Below, in pieces: positions 1-6,691 of a stretch of DNA of 47,351 bases. The DNA lies in contig PUNK01000068.1 in assembly GCA_003552585.1 (NCBI GenBank), forward strand, positions 1 through 47,351, read 5' to 3'. Each line of letters opens with the position of its first letter. Position 1 is the first letter of the stretch. A program made the position numbers and the translations under genes. Origin of the DNA: Thermoplasmata archaeon. Its GTDB lineage: Archaea > Thermoplasmatota > Thermoplasmata > Halarchaeoplasmatales > Halarchaeoplasmataceae. Under the pieces are notes generated by a model. It was not told the origin of the DNA and ran no database searches. It was given only the letters and a program-made list of their open reading frames with translations.

Positions 1-1015
1 GTACCAAAGAAAGGGTCACCGCTCCTACATACAGGAACAGCGTACCCCAGGGCATCCTGGATTCTACATCTTCCCACGTTACCAACTTCGTCATACCTAT
101 GGCAACTGCCAGCATAACGGCCACCACGCCCATACCCAGTACCTGCCCGATGGTGGCCCATAATATGAACCCGGATATGAGAAAACCTCCGGCCATCCCC
201 TGCCCCATGGTCAGGTCGCCCATATCCCTTAAATCACCCTCGATCTTGAGACGGATGTTGTCCATGTCTACCTCTTCGAGTTTAAGGACCTTGTTCAGAA
301 CTAGATACACTAAAACCATCATCACCAATGCGATGGGTATGGAAGCTACGAACCATTCTACGAAAGAAACGGCTTCCCCGGTATAATTGGTGTATATCTC
401 TACTGCCAATATGTTCCTTGCTCCACCAAGGAAGGTAGCTATGCTTCCCACGGAGGTCCCGTAGGATAGTGCAAGAAGAGTTGCCTTTGCAAAGTTGGAT
501 TCCAGTATATTTTTCCTTTTGGTATACATGTATATGCTGAGCAGGATCGGTATGAATATAGCGGTGATCCCGTGTTCGGGCATGAGCATGGAAAGGAACG
601 CACCGATCATGGTTACCCCTAACAGAAATCGTTTGGTCGATGCACCAAAGTACCTCAAGAACGTTAGTGCAACCCTCTTGTGGAGATCTTGAGTTTCGAA
701 GGCTATGGCGAGGATGAAGGCCCCCATAAGAAAGAAAAGGGTTCCTGAAGAAAAACCATAGAATGCTTCTTGGGTAGGTAGGAGACCCAGGAGAACCGAG
801 GCAGAGATTATGAGGAATGTAGTAAAGATAAAGGATATCGGTGTCAATAACCACAGATAGATAGCGATGAAGATGACGGCACCGCCGTAGTAGATCTGTG
901 GGTCAGCAGTAAAAAGATGGGCTAGGACCACTATGATAAAAAATATAGTCAAACCTAGGGCAGTCTGGAACTTATCGTCCCGTATGATATTATCTAGGTC
1001 TAAGTAATCTTTCAT
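1..1015 (-). CDS. DASS/SLC13-type anion transporter, C-terminus missing
   Basis: The minus-strand frame is open from an ATG at 1015 to the window edge, about 338 codons, with the C-terminus outside the window. The translation is almost continuous hydrophobic helices. It carries a motif of the DASS (divalent anion:Na+ symporter) family at about 508-412, reading GTSVGSIATFLGGARN, where the Ser/Thr/Asn of the first sodium/substrate hairpin are recognisable. A later WGTLFLYVGAVTLS stretch near the edge also fits the family. DASS proteins import dicarboxylates, sulfate or similar anions with Na+. The substrate cannot be told here. The gene is divergent from the micro-ORF/TauE operon, and TauE/SafE proteins also move sulfur- or carboxylate-containing anions, so a functional link is possible but inferred. 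Confidence 0.8.
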   Translation of the reverse strand, partial: MKDYLDLDNIIRDDKFQTALGLTIFFIIVVLAHLFTADPQIYYGGAVIFIAIYLWLLTPISFIFTTFLIISASVLLGLLPTQEAFYGFSSGTLFFLMGAFILAIAFETQDLHKRVALTFLRYFGASTKRFLLGVTMIGAFLSMLMPEHGITAIFIPILLSIYMYTKRKNILESNFAKATLLALSYGTSVGSIATFLGGARNILAVEIYTNYTGEAVSFVEWFVASIPIALVMMVLVYLVLNKVLKLEEVDMDNIRLKIEGDLRDMGDLTMGQGMAGGFLISGFILWATIGQVLGMGVVAVMLAVAIGMTKLVTWEDVESRMPWGTLFLYVGAVTLSLV

Positions 1016-1103
1016 GGGATATACAGATTATCCAGTCGATATATAGGTTTTTCCGGATAACTCTACATATTCTACCTTAGATAAAGGCATGGATGGAGAT
1101 GAG

Positions 1104-1159
1104 GGCAAAGTTTATTAAGGCGAAAGGCCATATATTATATGATACATGTAACCTACATG
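1104..1159 (+). promoter_or_regulatory. Promoter region with inverted repeat upstream of micro-ORF/TauE operon
   Basis: An AT-rich stretch with TATA-like sequences (TTTATTAAGG near 1111-1120; CATATATTATATGATA at 1129-1144) is followed directly by a perfect 6-bp inverted repeat, CATGTA-ACC-TACATG, at 1145-1159. A repeat just downstream of a TATA box is a usual place for an archaeal repressor operator. The promoter assignment rests on sequence only, and two alternative TATA boxes are possible. Confidence 0.4.
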
Positions 1160-1213
1160 GAAAATATACCTAATTAATATAGATGGTATGTAATAGATAG
1201 ATAGGTGATATAA

Positions 1214-1387
1214 ATGGGGAATGAAAATATCGAATATAGGAAGGAAATGGGCGCGACAGCCATGTTCTGGAACGATCAGAATACCCTGTCCGAAAGGATG
1301 AAGGTGAAGAAGGAGAAGATAAAGAAACTGGCTGTAGCTTTTGGCTTTTACGGCCTGTCCATGGGGATAATGTATCTGTTCCTGTGA
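1214..1387 (+). CDS. 57-residue single-pass membrane microprotein
   Basis: ATG at 1214 is preceded by AGGTGAT (1203-1209), the Shine-Dalgarno form used elsewhere in this window. The product is 57 residues: a polar, charged N-terminal half rich in Lys/Glu followed by one hydrophobic C-terminal helix (about residues 38-57, ending MGIMYLFL). The stop TGA shares its A with the ATG of the next micro-ORF (TGATG), which supports real, coupled translation. I recognise no family. Position suggests a small partner of the TauE/SafE permease encoded two cistrons downstream, but that is inference. Confidence 0.6.
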   Translation: MGNENIEYRKEMGATAMFWNDQNTLSERMKVKKEKIKKLAVAFGFYGLSMGIMYLFL

Positions 1388-1467
1388 TGGGGGCGCATAA
1401 AGCAATAAAGGAACGATTCCAGAGCAGAGGAGATGAAAGTATAGCTATATTCAGACGGTGTATCTGA
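1387..1467 (+). CDS. 26-residue micro-ORF linking two coupled cistrons
   Basis: ATG at 1387 overlaps the stop of the 57-residue gene as TGATG, and its own stop TGA (1465-1467) overlaps the ATG of the TauE gene as TGATG. The peptide is 26 residues, basic (MGAHKAIKERFQSR start) and has no hydrophobic helix. It may be a functional peptide, or a leader whose only job is to carry ribosomes across to the TauE start. The double overlap is the only evidence for it. Confidence 0.45.
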   Translation: MGAHKAIKERFQSRGDESIAIFRRCI

Positions 1468-2261
1468 TGGAAATTTTTTTCACGGTCATAGCAATAATAT
1501 TCGTTTTCGATCTCATAGATAGCTCGGCCGGCCAGGGTCTGGGTACTGTGTCTGCACCTTTACTATTGATGATGGGATTCAGTTCGTACCAGGTGATCCC
1601 ATCTCTGGTCATAGTCGCAGCAATGTCAGGCTTAGTATCAGGTTGGTTCCATCACGAGTTCGAAAATGTCCATTACTCGTTGGAAAGACCGCTGAACGAC
1701 GAAACTAAAACTGTACTGTTCACCGGCGGGGTGGGTTCCTTGATGATCGCATTTTCCGTATTTTTGGTACATTACGTGATCCAACCGCCTGATTTTGTTT
1801 TGAGCATGTATATCGCCATATTAGTGATAGTCATGGGTTTTCTCGGGCTCGTTCGGGTGAAAGAAGGGAGTAAAAAGTACACTTACAGGCCAAAATTCAT
1901 AGTAACCTTCGCAGCGATCGCCGGTTTCAACAAAGGCGTCGGCGGTGGCGGTTACGGTCCGGTCCTGGTTATGGGTAACATACTTTCCGGCATCTATGAA
2001 AAAACCGCCGCAGCTCTTACCCAGACCACCGAAGGCATAGTATCCACCGTGGGTGCGGTATCATTCTTCGCCCTGGCGTTACTCGATCCCACCAGCAGGA
2101 TAGATTTCCTACTTTTACCGTCCATGTTCACCGGCTCCTTCTTTGCATCCATACTTGCTCCTTACATACTTCGAGTACTCCCGAACAAGATCTGGAAAGT
2201 ATTGATACCGGGATATGCGTTCATAATCGGCATTTACTTCATCATACGACTCTTACTATGA
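1467..2261 (+). CDS. TauE/SafE family permease
   Basis: 264 residues with about eight hydrophobic segments arranged as two repeats: an N-terminal DLIDSSAGQGLGTVSAPLLLMMGF and, in the second half, GFNKGVGGGGYGPVLVMGN. Glycine-rich half-repeats of this kind mark the TauE/SafE (sulfite exporter/DUF81) family, which exports or imports sulfonates, sulfite or other small anions across the membrane. I chose ATG 1467 rather than the upstream in-frame GTG at 1458 because GGTG (1457-1460) then sits as the ribosome-binding site and the ATG overlaps the previous stop. Last gene of a three-cistron operon. The transported substrate is unknown. Confidence 0.8.
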   Translation: MEIFFTVIAIIFVFDLIDSSAGQGLGTVSAPLLLMMGFSSYQVIPSLVIVAAMSGLVSGWFHHEFENVHYSLERPLNDETKTVLFTGGVGSLMIAFSVFLVHYVIQPPDFVLSMYIAILVIVMGFLGLVRVKEGSKKYTYRPKFIVTFAAIAGFNKGVGGGGYGPVLVMGNILSGIYEKTAAALTQTTEGIVSTVGAVSFFALALLDPTSRIDFLLLPSMFTGSFFASILAPYILRVLPNKIWKVLIPGYAFIIGIYFIIRLLL

Positions 2262-2315
2262 AATCATAGATTAGATTTAAATAATAGCTCTTGGTGTGGA
2301 TAGTACAGGATACCC

Positions 2316-2546
2316 ATGGTAAGAAAAAAGAAATTGAATCCAAGTGGGTCCAAAGGACAGGACGGAAGATTCCACAACGCTCATCTAAGCCTTAACGAGG
2401 ACGAGTTAGAGACCGCGGGTATGGAGATAGGAGACGAGGTCCTGGTACGTGTTCGTGAGGACTTCATCATAATCCAAAAAGCGGGTAAATGGCCGAATCG
2501 TAAAAGCCTAAAGATCGAGAGTAAAGACCCAAATAATATGGATTAG
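2316..2546 (+). CDS. Small AbrB/SpoVT-like protein
   Basis: 76 residues. The basic N-terminus (MVRKKKLNPSGSKGQDGR) is followed by a segment of swapped-hairpin AbrB character, LNEDELETAGMEIGDEVLVR, where a helix plus G-x-x-x-G-D-x-V-x-V is typical of MazE/AbrB DNA-binding folds, then a basic tail. A TATA-like TTTAAATAATA around 2277-2287 lies 30-39 nt upstream of ATG 2316, so the mRNA probably has a very short leader. The gene stands alone between the TauE operon and the structured RNA. It is likely a small transcription regulator, but I recognise the fold better than the family. Confidence 0.6.
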   Translation: MVRKKKLNPSGSKGQDGRFHNAHLSLNEDELETAGMEIGDEVLVRVREDFIIIQKAGKWPNRKSLKIESKDPNNMD

Positions 2547-2617
2547 AGTAAAAGAGCATTTTTGCCTAGTATTCCCCTTGATCAATGTATATCATTTTAT
2601 GGACTTGATTCGAAGGA

Positions 2618-2625
2618 TTAATATA
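2618..2625 (+). promoter_or_regulatory. TATA box for the structured RNA
   Basis: TTAATATA preceded by a purine-rich BRE-like GAAGGA. The usual 24-26 nt spacing predicts transcription starting at about 2646-2648, exactly where the first long helix of the structured RNA begins (2647). This agreement is an independent argument that the RNA is transcribed from here. Confidence 0.55.
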
Positions 2626-2646
2626 CCCACAGTGGACTGTTAATAC

Positions 2647-2877
2647 TGCCCGATCATGAAGGTCGTGGTGAGTAACCCAGTACTATGAACCGCGATGCAT
2701 AAATCGGGCAGGGTTTCGATGGGTCCCCCTGTGAACCCAGGGCGCGACGTCCAGTTATGATCAGGGAACAACCCCGGAACCGGACATACCCCCGACATGA
2801 GTCAGGAAGGGGAGTTGGCCGTGCCTTACTATGAACCCTACTGTTACCGTCGGGGGACATTTCATATGATCGGAGAG
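2647..2877 (+). ncRNA. Tandem-domain structured RNA, candidate riboswitch
   Basis: No good protein frame covers this 230-nt stretch, but it is full of helices. Domain 1 is closed by CTGCCCGAT (2647-2655) with ATCGGGCAG (2704-2712), 9 bp. Domain 2 is closed by CCCCCGAC (2789-2796) with GTCGGGGG (2849-2856), 8 bp. Both domains have CATGA at the 3' edge of the first strand and an identical TACTATGAACC (2682-2692 and 2827-2837) exactly 11 nt before the second closing strand. A linker forms GGGTT/AACCC (2712-2716/2735-2739), GTCC/GGAC (2750-2753/2782-2785) and GGG-AACAA-CCC (2764-2774). GATCGG (2868-2873), overlapping the ribosome-binding site GGAGAG of the next gene, can pair with CCGATC (2651-2656) in the first helix. 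This resembles a tandem aptamer with an RBS-masking switch. I could not match it to SRP RNA, RNase P RNA or a riboswitch class I know. Confidence 0.6.
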
Positions 2878-2881
2878 AACT

Positions 2882-3022
2882 ATGTCTAACAAAAAATTGC
2901 ACTGTCCAAAATGTGATGGCACTAATATAATGCCTGAAACAGCGTTTATAACTGGTTTTAAATATAAATGTAAGGACTGTGGATATAGCGGTCCTTTGGT
3001 TTATACCTTGGAAGACGAATGA
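2882..3022 (+). CDS. 46-residue zinc-ribbon protein
   Basis: ATG at 2882 follows GGAGAG (2872-2877). The 46-residue product has two CxxC knuckles, CPKC and CKDCGYSG, about 24 residues apart, the layout of a single rubredoxin-like zinc ribbon. The rest is short beta-strand-like sequence ending in an acidic tail (LEDE). Its stop is one base from the end of the convergent PAN gene. No enzyme domain is present; such mini zinc ribbons bind nucleic acid or a protein partner. It is the apparent target of the upstream structured RNA, so its expression may answer to whatever that RNA senses. Confidence 0.7.
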   Translation: MSNKKLHCPKCDGTNIMPETAFITGFKYKCKDCGYSGPLVYTLEDE

Positions 3023-3023
3023 T

Positions 3024-4229
3024 TCAGGCGAACATTACTTGTTTTTTGATCTCTCGTTCCGGCGAATCTGAGATGACCTTGTCGATCGCTCTTACGAAAT
3101 CACCCATAGCGATCTCTTCCTTATTCTCTCTCAGGCAGAACATACCAGCTTCGGTACATATAGCTTTGATATCAGCGCCAGAGGCATCCTCTGTTTTTTT
3201 GGCTAAAACACCAAAATCAACGTCCGAAGAGATAGGCATACCACGGGTGTGGATGGCAAATATGCTCTCTCTTGCACCCTTATCCGGCATCGGAACCGAT
3301 ATGATCCTGTCGAACCTTCCAGGACGCAATAGTGCTTTATCAAGCAGTTCTGGTCTGTTGGTCGCTGCCATCACTTTGACTTCACCTACCGGTTCAAAAC
3401 CATCCAGTTCTGAAAGTAGCTGCATCATGGTTCGCTGAACCTCTCTATCCCCTGATGTAGCCTGTTCCAAACGCTTAGTAGCAACAGAATCCAACTCATC
3501 GATGAATATGATCGAAGGTGCTCTTTCCTTGGCCATGGAAAAAAGCTCTCTTACCATCCTAGCACCTTCACCGATATACTTTTGCACCAACTCTGAACCG
3601 ACTAATTTGATAAAAGTAGCATCAGTGCGGTTGGCAGCTGCTTTTGCTATAAGTGTCTTACCGGTACCCGGAGAACCTACCAGAAGAACTCCTTTTGGAG
3701 GATCGATCCCCATATTCTTATATTTATGTGGGTTTAACAACGGATCTTCTATGATCTCCCGCACCTCTAGGATCTGGTCTTTAAGCCCACCGATATCCTC
3801 GTAAGTAACTTCTGGCTTTGCAAGTATTTCCGCACCTAAAATATTAGGATCTACCGAAGGATTCAAAACCTTGACTATGGATAGCGTTTGTTTATTGAGG
3901 GCCACTCTTGTTCCGGGGACTATATCATCATCATCAAGATATTCTGCAACTGTAACTATAAAATCGGGTCCCGTTGTACTTTCTATTATGGCTTCACCAT
4001 GGGTTAGAGTTTCCTTTATAGTCCCCACTATCAATGGTGGTTTCTTGAGCCTGGCGAGCTCCTTTTTGATCTCTCTAGTCTCCCTTTTAAGTTTATTCAG
4101 TTCTTCTATTATGTGGTCTCGGTCTCCCCCGTATTGGGTTTCTGCTAGAAGTTCGTCATGTTTCCTCTGAAGTTCTTCTATACGTTGTGTGAGTCCCCCT
4201 GACGAACCCTTAAAATTATCTTCTTCCAA
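3024..4229 (-). CDS. pan: Proteasome-activating nucleotidase (PAN)
   Basis: 401 residues, normal for PAN, the hexameric AAA+ ring that unfolds proteins and feeds them to the archaeal 20S proteasome. The order is: N-terminal coiled coil (about 12-65), OB domain (about 65-125), then the AAA+ module with Walker A GSPGTGKT (185-192), Walker B IIFIDELD (240-247), sensor 1 ATNRPE and arginine fingers in LRPGRFDR. The start is a TTG at 4229, with GGTGATC 3 nt upstream; no in-frame ATG fits better. The C-terminus reads VMFA. Canonical PAN ends in a hydrophobic-Tyr-X (HbYX) motif that docks into the proteasome alpha ring; here Phe takes the Tyr place. The DUF763 gene lies 40 nt upstream on the same strand. 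Confidence 0.95.
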   Translation of the reverse strand: MEEDNFKGSSGGLTQRIEELQRKHDELLAETQYGGDRDHIIEELNKLKRETREIKKELARLKKPPLIVGTIKETLTHGEAIIESTTGPDFIVTVAEYLDDDDIVPGTRVALNKQTLSIVKVLNPSVDPNILGAEILAKPEVTYEDIGGLKDQILEVREIIEDPLLNPHKYKNMGIDPPKGVLLVGSPGTGKTLIAKAAANRTDATFIKLVGSELVQKYIGEGARMVRELFSMAKERAPSIIFIDELDSVATKRLEQATSGDREVQRTMMQLLSELDGFEPVGEVKVMAATNRPELLDKALLRPGRFDRIISVPMPDKGARESIFAIHTRGMPISSDVDFGVLAKKTEDASGADIKAICTEAGMFCLRENKEEIAMGDFVRAIDKVISDSPEREIKKQVMFA

Positions 4230-4269
4230 GCGATCACCATTGTGTTACTAAATTCATTATTTGCGTTTG

Positions 4270-5403
4270 TTATAAACGTTGTGGTAACTTTCCAGAATCG
4301 GATAATAGAGAATTGAGTTTTCTAAGAACTCTGTTCTGGTCTTTGTTATCAAGCTCTGCCGCTTCTAGATCCCTTTTCAGAGTGTTTATCGTATCGTCGT
4401 ACACCTCACGATTGACTGGGAACGGGGTCCCATCCTTACCTCCATGGGCAAAACTATATTTAACAGGGTCTTTCCAACTAGCCTTACTCCCGTATATCAG
4501 GTCGGCGACGAGTGCTAGAGCCCTGATCCTCTTTGGCCCCATCCCTCGTATAGAAACGAGTTCCTCGAAATCGTCGACCTGAAGTTCATAGGCATTATTC
4601 AGCACTTCCCACCCCTTTTTGCTTATGTCAACATCGAGAACGGCATGACGCTCTGGCATCTTTAAAGTCTCATCGGTAAAATCAAGCAAAGAGGACTGTC
4701 CTTTAGATGATAAGTATCGTCTAAGACGAGATGGACCGTCGTTGATCAAATCGACAGATGTTTTACGTGTTTCTTTACTTGATCTAGAAGTCATGTCCAA
4801 AACCTCAGGTTGTATGTTCTCGCCGCATATACCTAGATGTGGTTCTTCCACAAAATCAGCTAGATCATCGCTTATCCAGTGATACCTCCTAGCATAGCCC
4901 TCTTCAGGTTTCATCCCCTGCTGTACCACCCCCCAATCGCTGTTTTCAGTAACGATAAAAGAATGATGGTAAAGTTGATGTGAATCCTGTACACAAGCAT
5001 TATCTACCTTCGCGGCCAATTTGGATGATCTAACGAGTGAATTCAAGGTTGAGGACTTTATGGGAAATACCTCTTCCAACCTGTTTATCTCCTTAGGTGT
5101 TTTCCGACTTGAAGCTCCCTTTCCACCTAAAACGGCTATCCCGTATTCCTGAGGATCTATCGCGATCTTGAGAGCACCCAATGTGGTCGTAGTCGTCCCA
5201 CTTGAATGCCAATCGAAACCGATTGTACATGCGAAGGCTTGAAACCAGTATGGATCAGTCAGTCTTTTCAACAACTCTTCTGTACCATGTTCTTCTATAA
5301 CAGTTTTAGATATTTTTCCGCTGAGTTTGACCATCCTATCGAATAGCCATCTAGGGGCATGACCATCGTGAAGTGGAAGATCCGCGATACCCGTTCCTTT
5401 CAT
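4270..5403 (-). CDS. DUF763 family protein with helix-hairpin-helix
   Basis: 377 residues, close to the usual DUF763 length. The N-terminus (GIADLPLHDGHAPRWLFDRM) and a central block with HSSGTTTTTLGALKIA and GGKGASSRKTP are typical of this archaeal/bacterial family. Near residues 280-305 is a helix-hairpin-helix, LVSIRGMGPKRIRALALV, a DNA-binding element found in many repair proteins. The function of DUF763 is not established; the HhH and family context suggest a nucleic-acid role. It is followed after 40 nt by PAN on the same strand and may be co-transcribed. A TATA-like GGTTTAAACC lies about 30 nt before the ATG. Confidence 0.8.
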   Translation of the reverse strand: MKGTGIADLPLHDGHAPRWLFDRMVKLSGKISKTVIEEHGTEELLKRLTDPYWFQAFACTIGFDWHSSGTTTTTLGALKIAIDPQEYGIAVLGGKGASSRKTPKEINRLEEVFPIKSSTLNSLVRSSKLAAKVDNACVQDSHQLYHHSFIVTENSDWGVVQQGMKPEEGYARRYHWISDDLADFVEEPHLGICGENIQPEVLDMTSRSSKETRKTSVDLINDGPSRLRRYLSSKGQSSLLDFTDETLKMPERHAVLDVDISKKGWEVLNNAYELQVDDFEELVSIRGMGPKRIRALALVADLIYGSKASWKDPVKYSFAHGGKDGTPFPVNREVYDDTINTLKRDLEAAELDNKDQNRVLRKLNSLLSDSGKLPQRL

Positions 5404-5483
5404 CCTATTTTATTAGAGGGCTGAAGAGGTTTAAACCTTTCTAAATGAAAAATACTTTAGTCTATTTATTACTCTTATTGTGC

Positions 5484-6131
5484 ATGCTAGAGCCAATGGA
5501 GATATATTACAGACTGATGGAGTACTTTGGACCTCAGGATTGGTGGCCTGCTGAAAATGACTTCGAGATGATGGTGGGAGCGATACTCACACAAAATGTC
5601 AACTGGAACAACGTGGAAAAGGCACTCTCGGCTTTAAGAGATGAGGATCTTTTAGATCCCAACATGCTACTAGAGGTCGATGAAAGTACACTACAGGAAC
5701 TTATCAAACCGACGGGATTTTATCGCCAAAAAACGAAAAGACTAAAGCGATTGTGTCGCGCCGTGGTAGAAGCCGGGAGCACACAGGAATTCTTAGAACA
5801 AAAAGACCTCGAACGAAAACTGTTAGATATCAAGGGCATAGGACCAGAAACAGCGGATAGCATCGCCTTGTATGCTGGAGATGTTCCCGTGTTTGTGGTC
5901 GATTCCTACACCAAGAGGATATTAAAAAGAGTAAATAGGATAGAAGGCAGCTACAAAAAGGTCCAAAATTATTTAGAAGGTGGTACGGAGAGAGATGTAG
6001 TGATTTATGGAGAATTCCACGCCCTTTTGGTCGAATTAGGCAAAAATATCTGTAAAAAAGACCCTGATTGCAGGATATGTCCCCTTAAATCATCTTGCCT
6101 CATCGCTCAAAAAAACGTTTCCACCTCATGA
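5484..6131 (+). CDS. MagIII-type DNA glycosylase, endonuclease III superfamily
   Basis: 215 residues with the HhH-GPD fold: DIKGIGPETADSIALY forms the hairpin, Asp140 in FVVDSYTKR is the catalytic Asp, and four cysteines at 190, 196, 199 and 205 (C-x5-C-x2-C-x5-C) bind a [4Fe-4S] cluster. The position of the catalytic Lys of true endonuclease III (KTA) is Glu122 (PETA). This is seen in the MagIII/endonuclease III-related branch, monofunctional glycosylases acting on alkylated bases such as 3-methyladenine. I chose ATG 5484 because CTATTTATTA (5462-5471) works as a TATA box for a leaderless start; a further in-frame ATG at 5445 would put that box inside the gene. Its 3' end overlaps the convergent membrane-protein gene by 32 bp. 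Confidence 0.8.
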   Translation: MLEPMEIYYRLMEYFGPQDWWPAENDFEMMVGAILTQNVNWNNVEKALSALRDEDLLDPNMLLEVDESTLQELIKPTGFYRQKTKRLKRLCRAVVEAGSTQEFLEQKDLERKLLDIKGIGPETADSIALYAGDVPVFVVDSYTKRILKRVNRIEGSYKKVQNYLEGGTERDVVIYGEFHALLVELGKNICKKDPDCRICPLKSSCLIAQKNVSTS

Positions 6132-6618
6132 GGTCCCTTTTTATGGAAGAATAAAATGAAGGAAAGTATATCAAGCTGAGAAATCCTGCTACGATCACAA
6201 CGGCCACGAAAAACACCTCTCTATCCGCCTGGTATGGATCTATTCCACCTATGACAAACCCCAATTCATCCACGATCAACCCAAGACCTAGGCCGAAAAG
6301 TATAGAACTGATCCGTGCTATCGTTGTACTCCAGTAGTTTATTGACAGCCAAGCTGAGATCGAGATAAGTATTATGCCGTATGTTATGTGGTGTATGTGG
6401 TATCCTCCAAGTACAACATTTCTTCCTACATAAATAACGCCTTCTGGTGGGGCATCGGTAGCGCCGAGATAGATCACCCATAACCTAGCTGTTATAAAGG
6501 CTACCAAAAATGAGATCGTGACAAGGAAGGGAGTTGACCTACGGTGCTTTTTTATACCGTCATGTAAAAGTCTTGGGATATATGATATGACTTTTTTCGC
6601 AGCCTTTTTCTTACCCAT
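6100..6618 (-). CDS. Four-helix membrane protein with HxHH motif
   Basis: 172 residues: a basic cytoplasmic N-terminus (about 1-30), then hydrophobic segments near 31-50, 77-96, 103-125 and 136-155. The helix-2 entry carries GGYHIHHITYG (His74, His76, His77) and helix 3 carries VDELGF (Asp117, Glu118). Together these could bind a metal ion, but that is inference. Similar short archaeal integral membrane proteins with an HIHH motif exist, with no known role. ATG 6618 is preceded by GAGGAAT-like sequence. The 3' end overlaps the convergent glycosylase gene. Confidence 0.65.
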   Translation of the reverse strand: MGKKKAAKKVISYIPRLLHDGIKKHRRSTPFLVTISFLVAFITARLWVIYLGATDAPPEGVIYVGRNVVLGGYHIHHITYGIILISISAWLSINYWSTTIARISSILFGLGLGLIVDELGFVIGGIDPYQADREVFFVAVVIVAGFLSLIYFPSFYSSIKRDLMRWKRFFER

Positions 6619-6691
6619 CGAGGATTCCTCTAAAAGTTATATCTTATCATTCGGGTAATAAAGATTTCGTCATTATAGGAACAGGAAAATT

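Noticed and set aside
282-854. 190-codon minus-strand frame over the transporter gene
   Set aside because: It lies in a different frame of the same strand as the DASS transporter, whose translation is clearly membrane protein with family motifs; this one is His/Arg/Ser-rich noise.
2668-2712. Resemblance to a TPP riboswitch (TGAG, ACCC, GAACC in order)
   Set aside because: The CUGG/CCAG arm and the rest of the TPP pyrophosphate helix are absent, the unit is duplicated, and the downstream gene is not a thiamine gene.
2647-2860. SRP RNA or archaeal RNase P RNA
   Set aside because: No GGAA-capped helix 8 with AGCAGC, and no GAGGAAAGTCC core motif of RNase P.
2654-2902. 82-codon minus-strand open frame over the structured RNA
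   Set aside because: It is Pro/Arg/Ser-rich with no domain character and arises from the GC-rich helices; the helices and the TATA position favour a plus-strand RNA.
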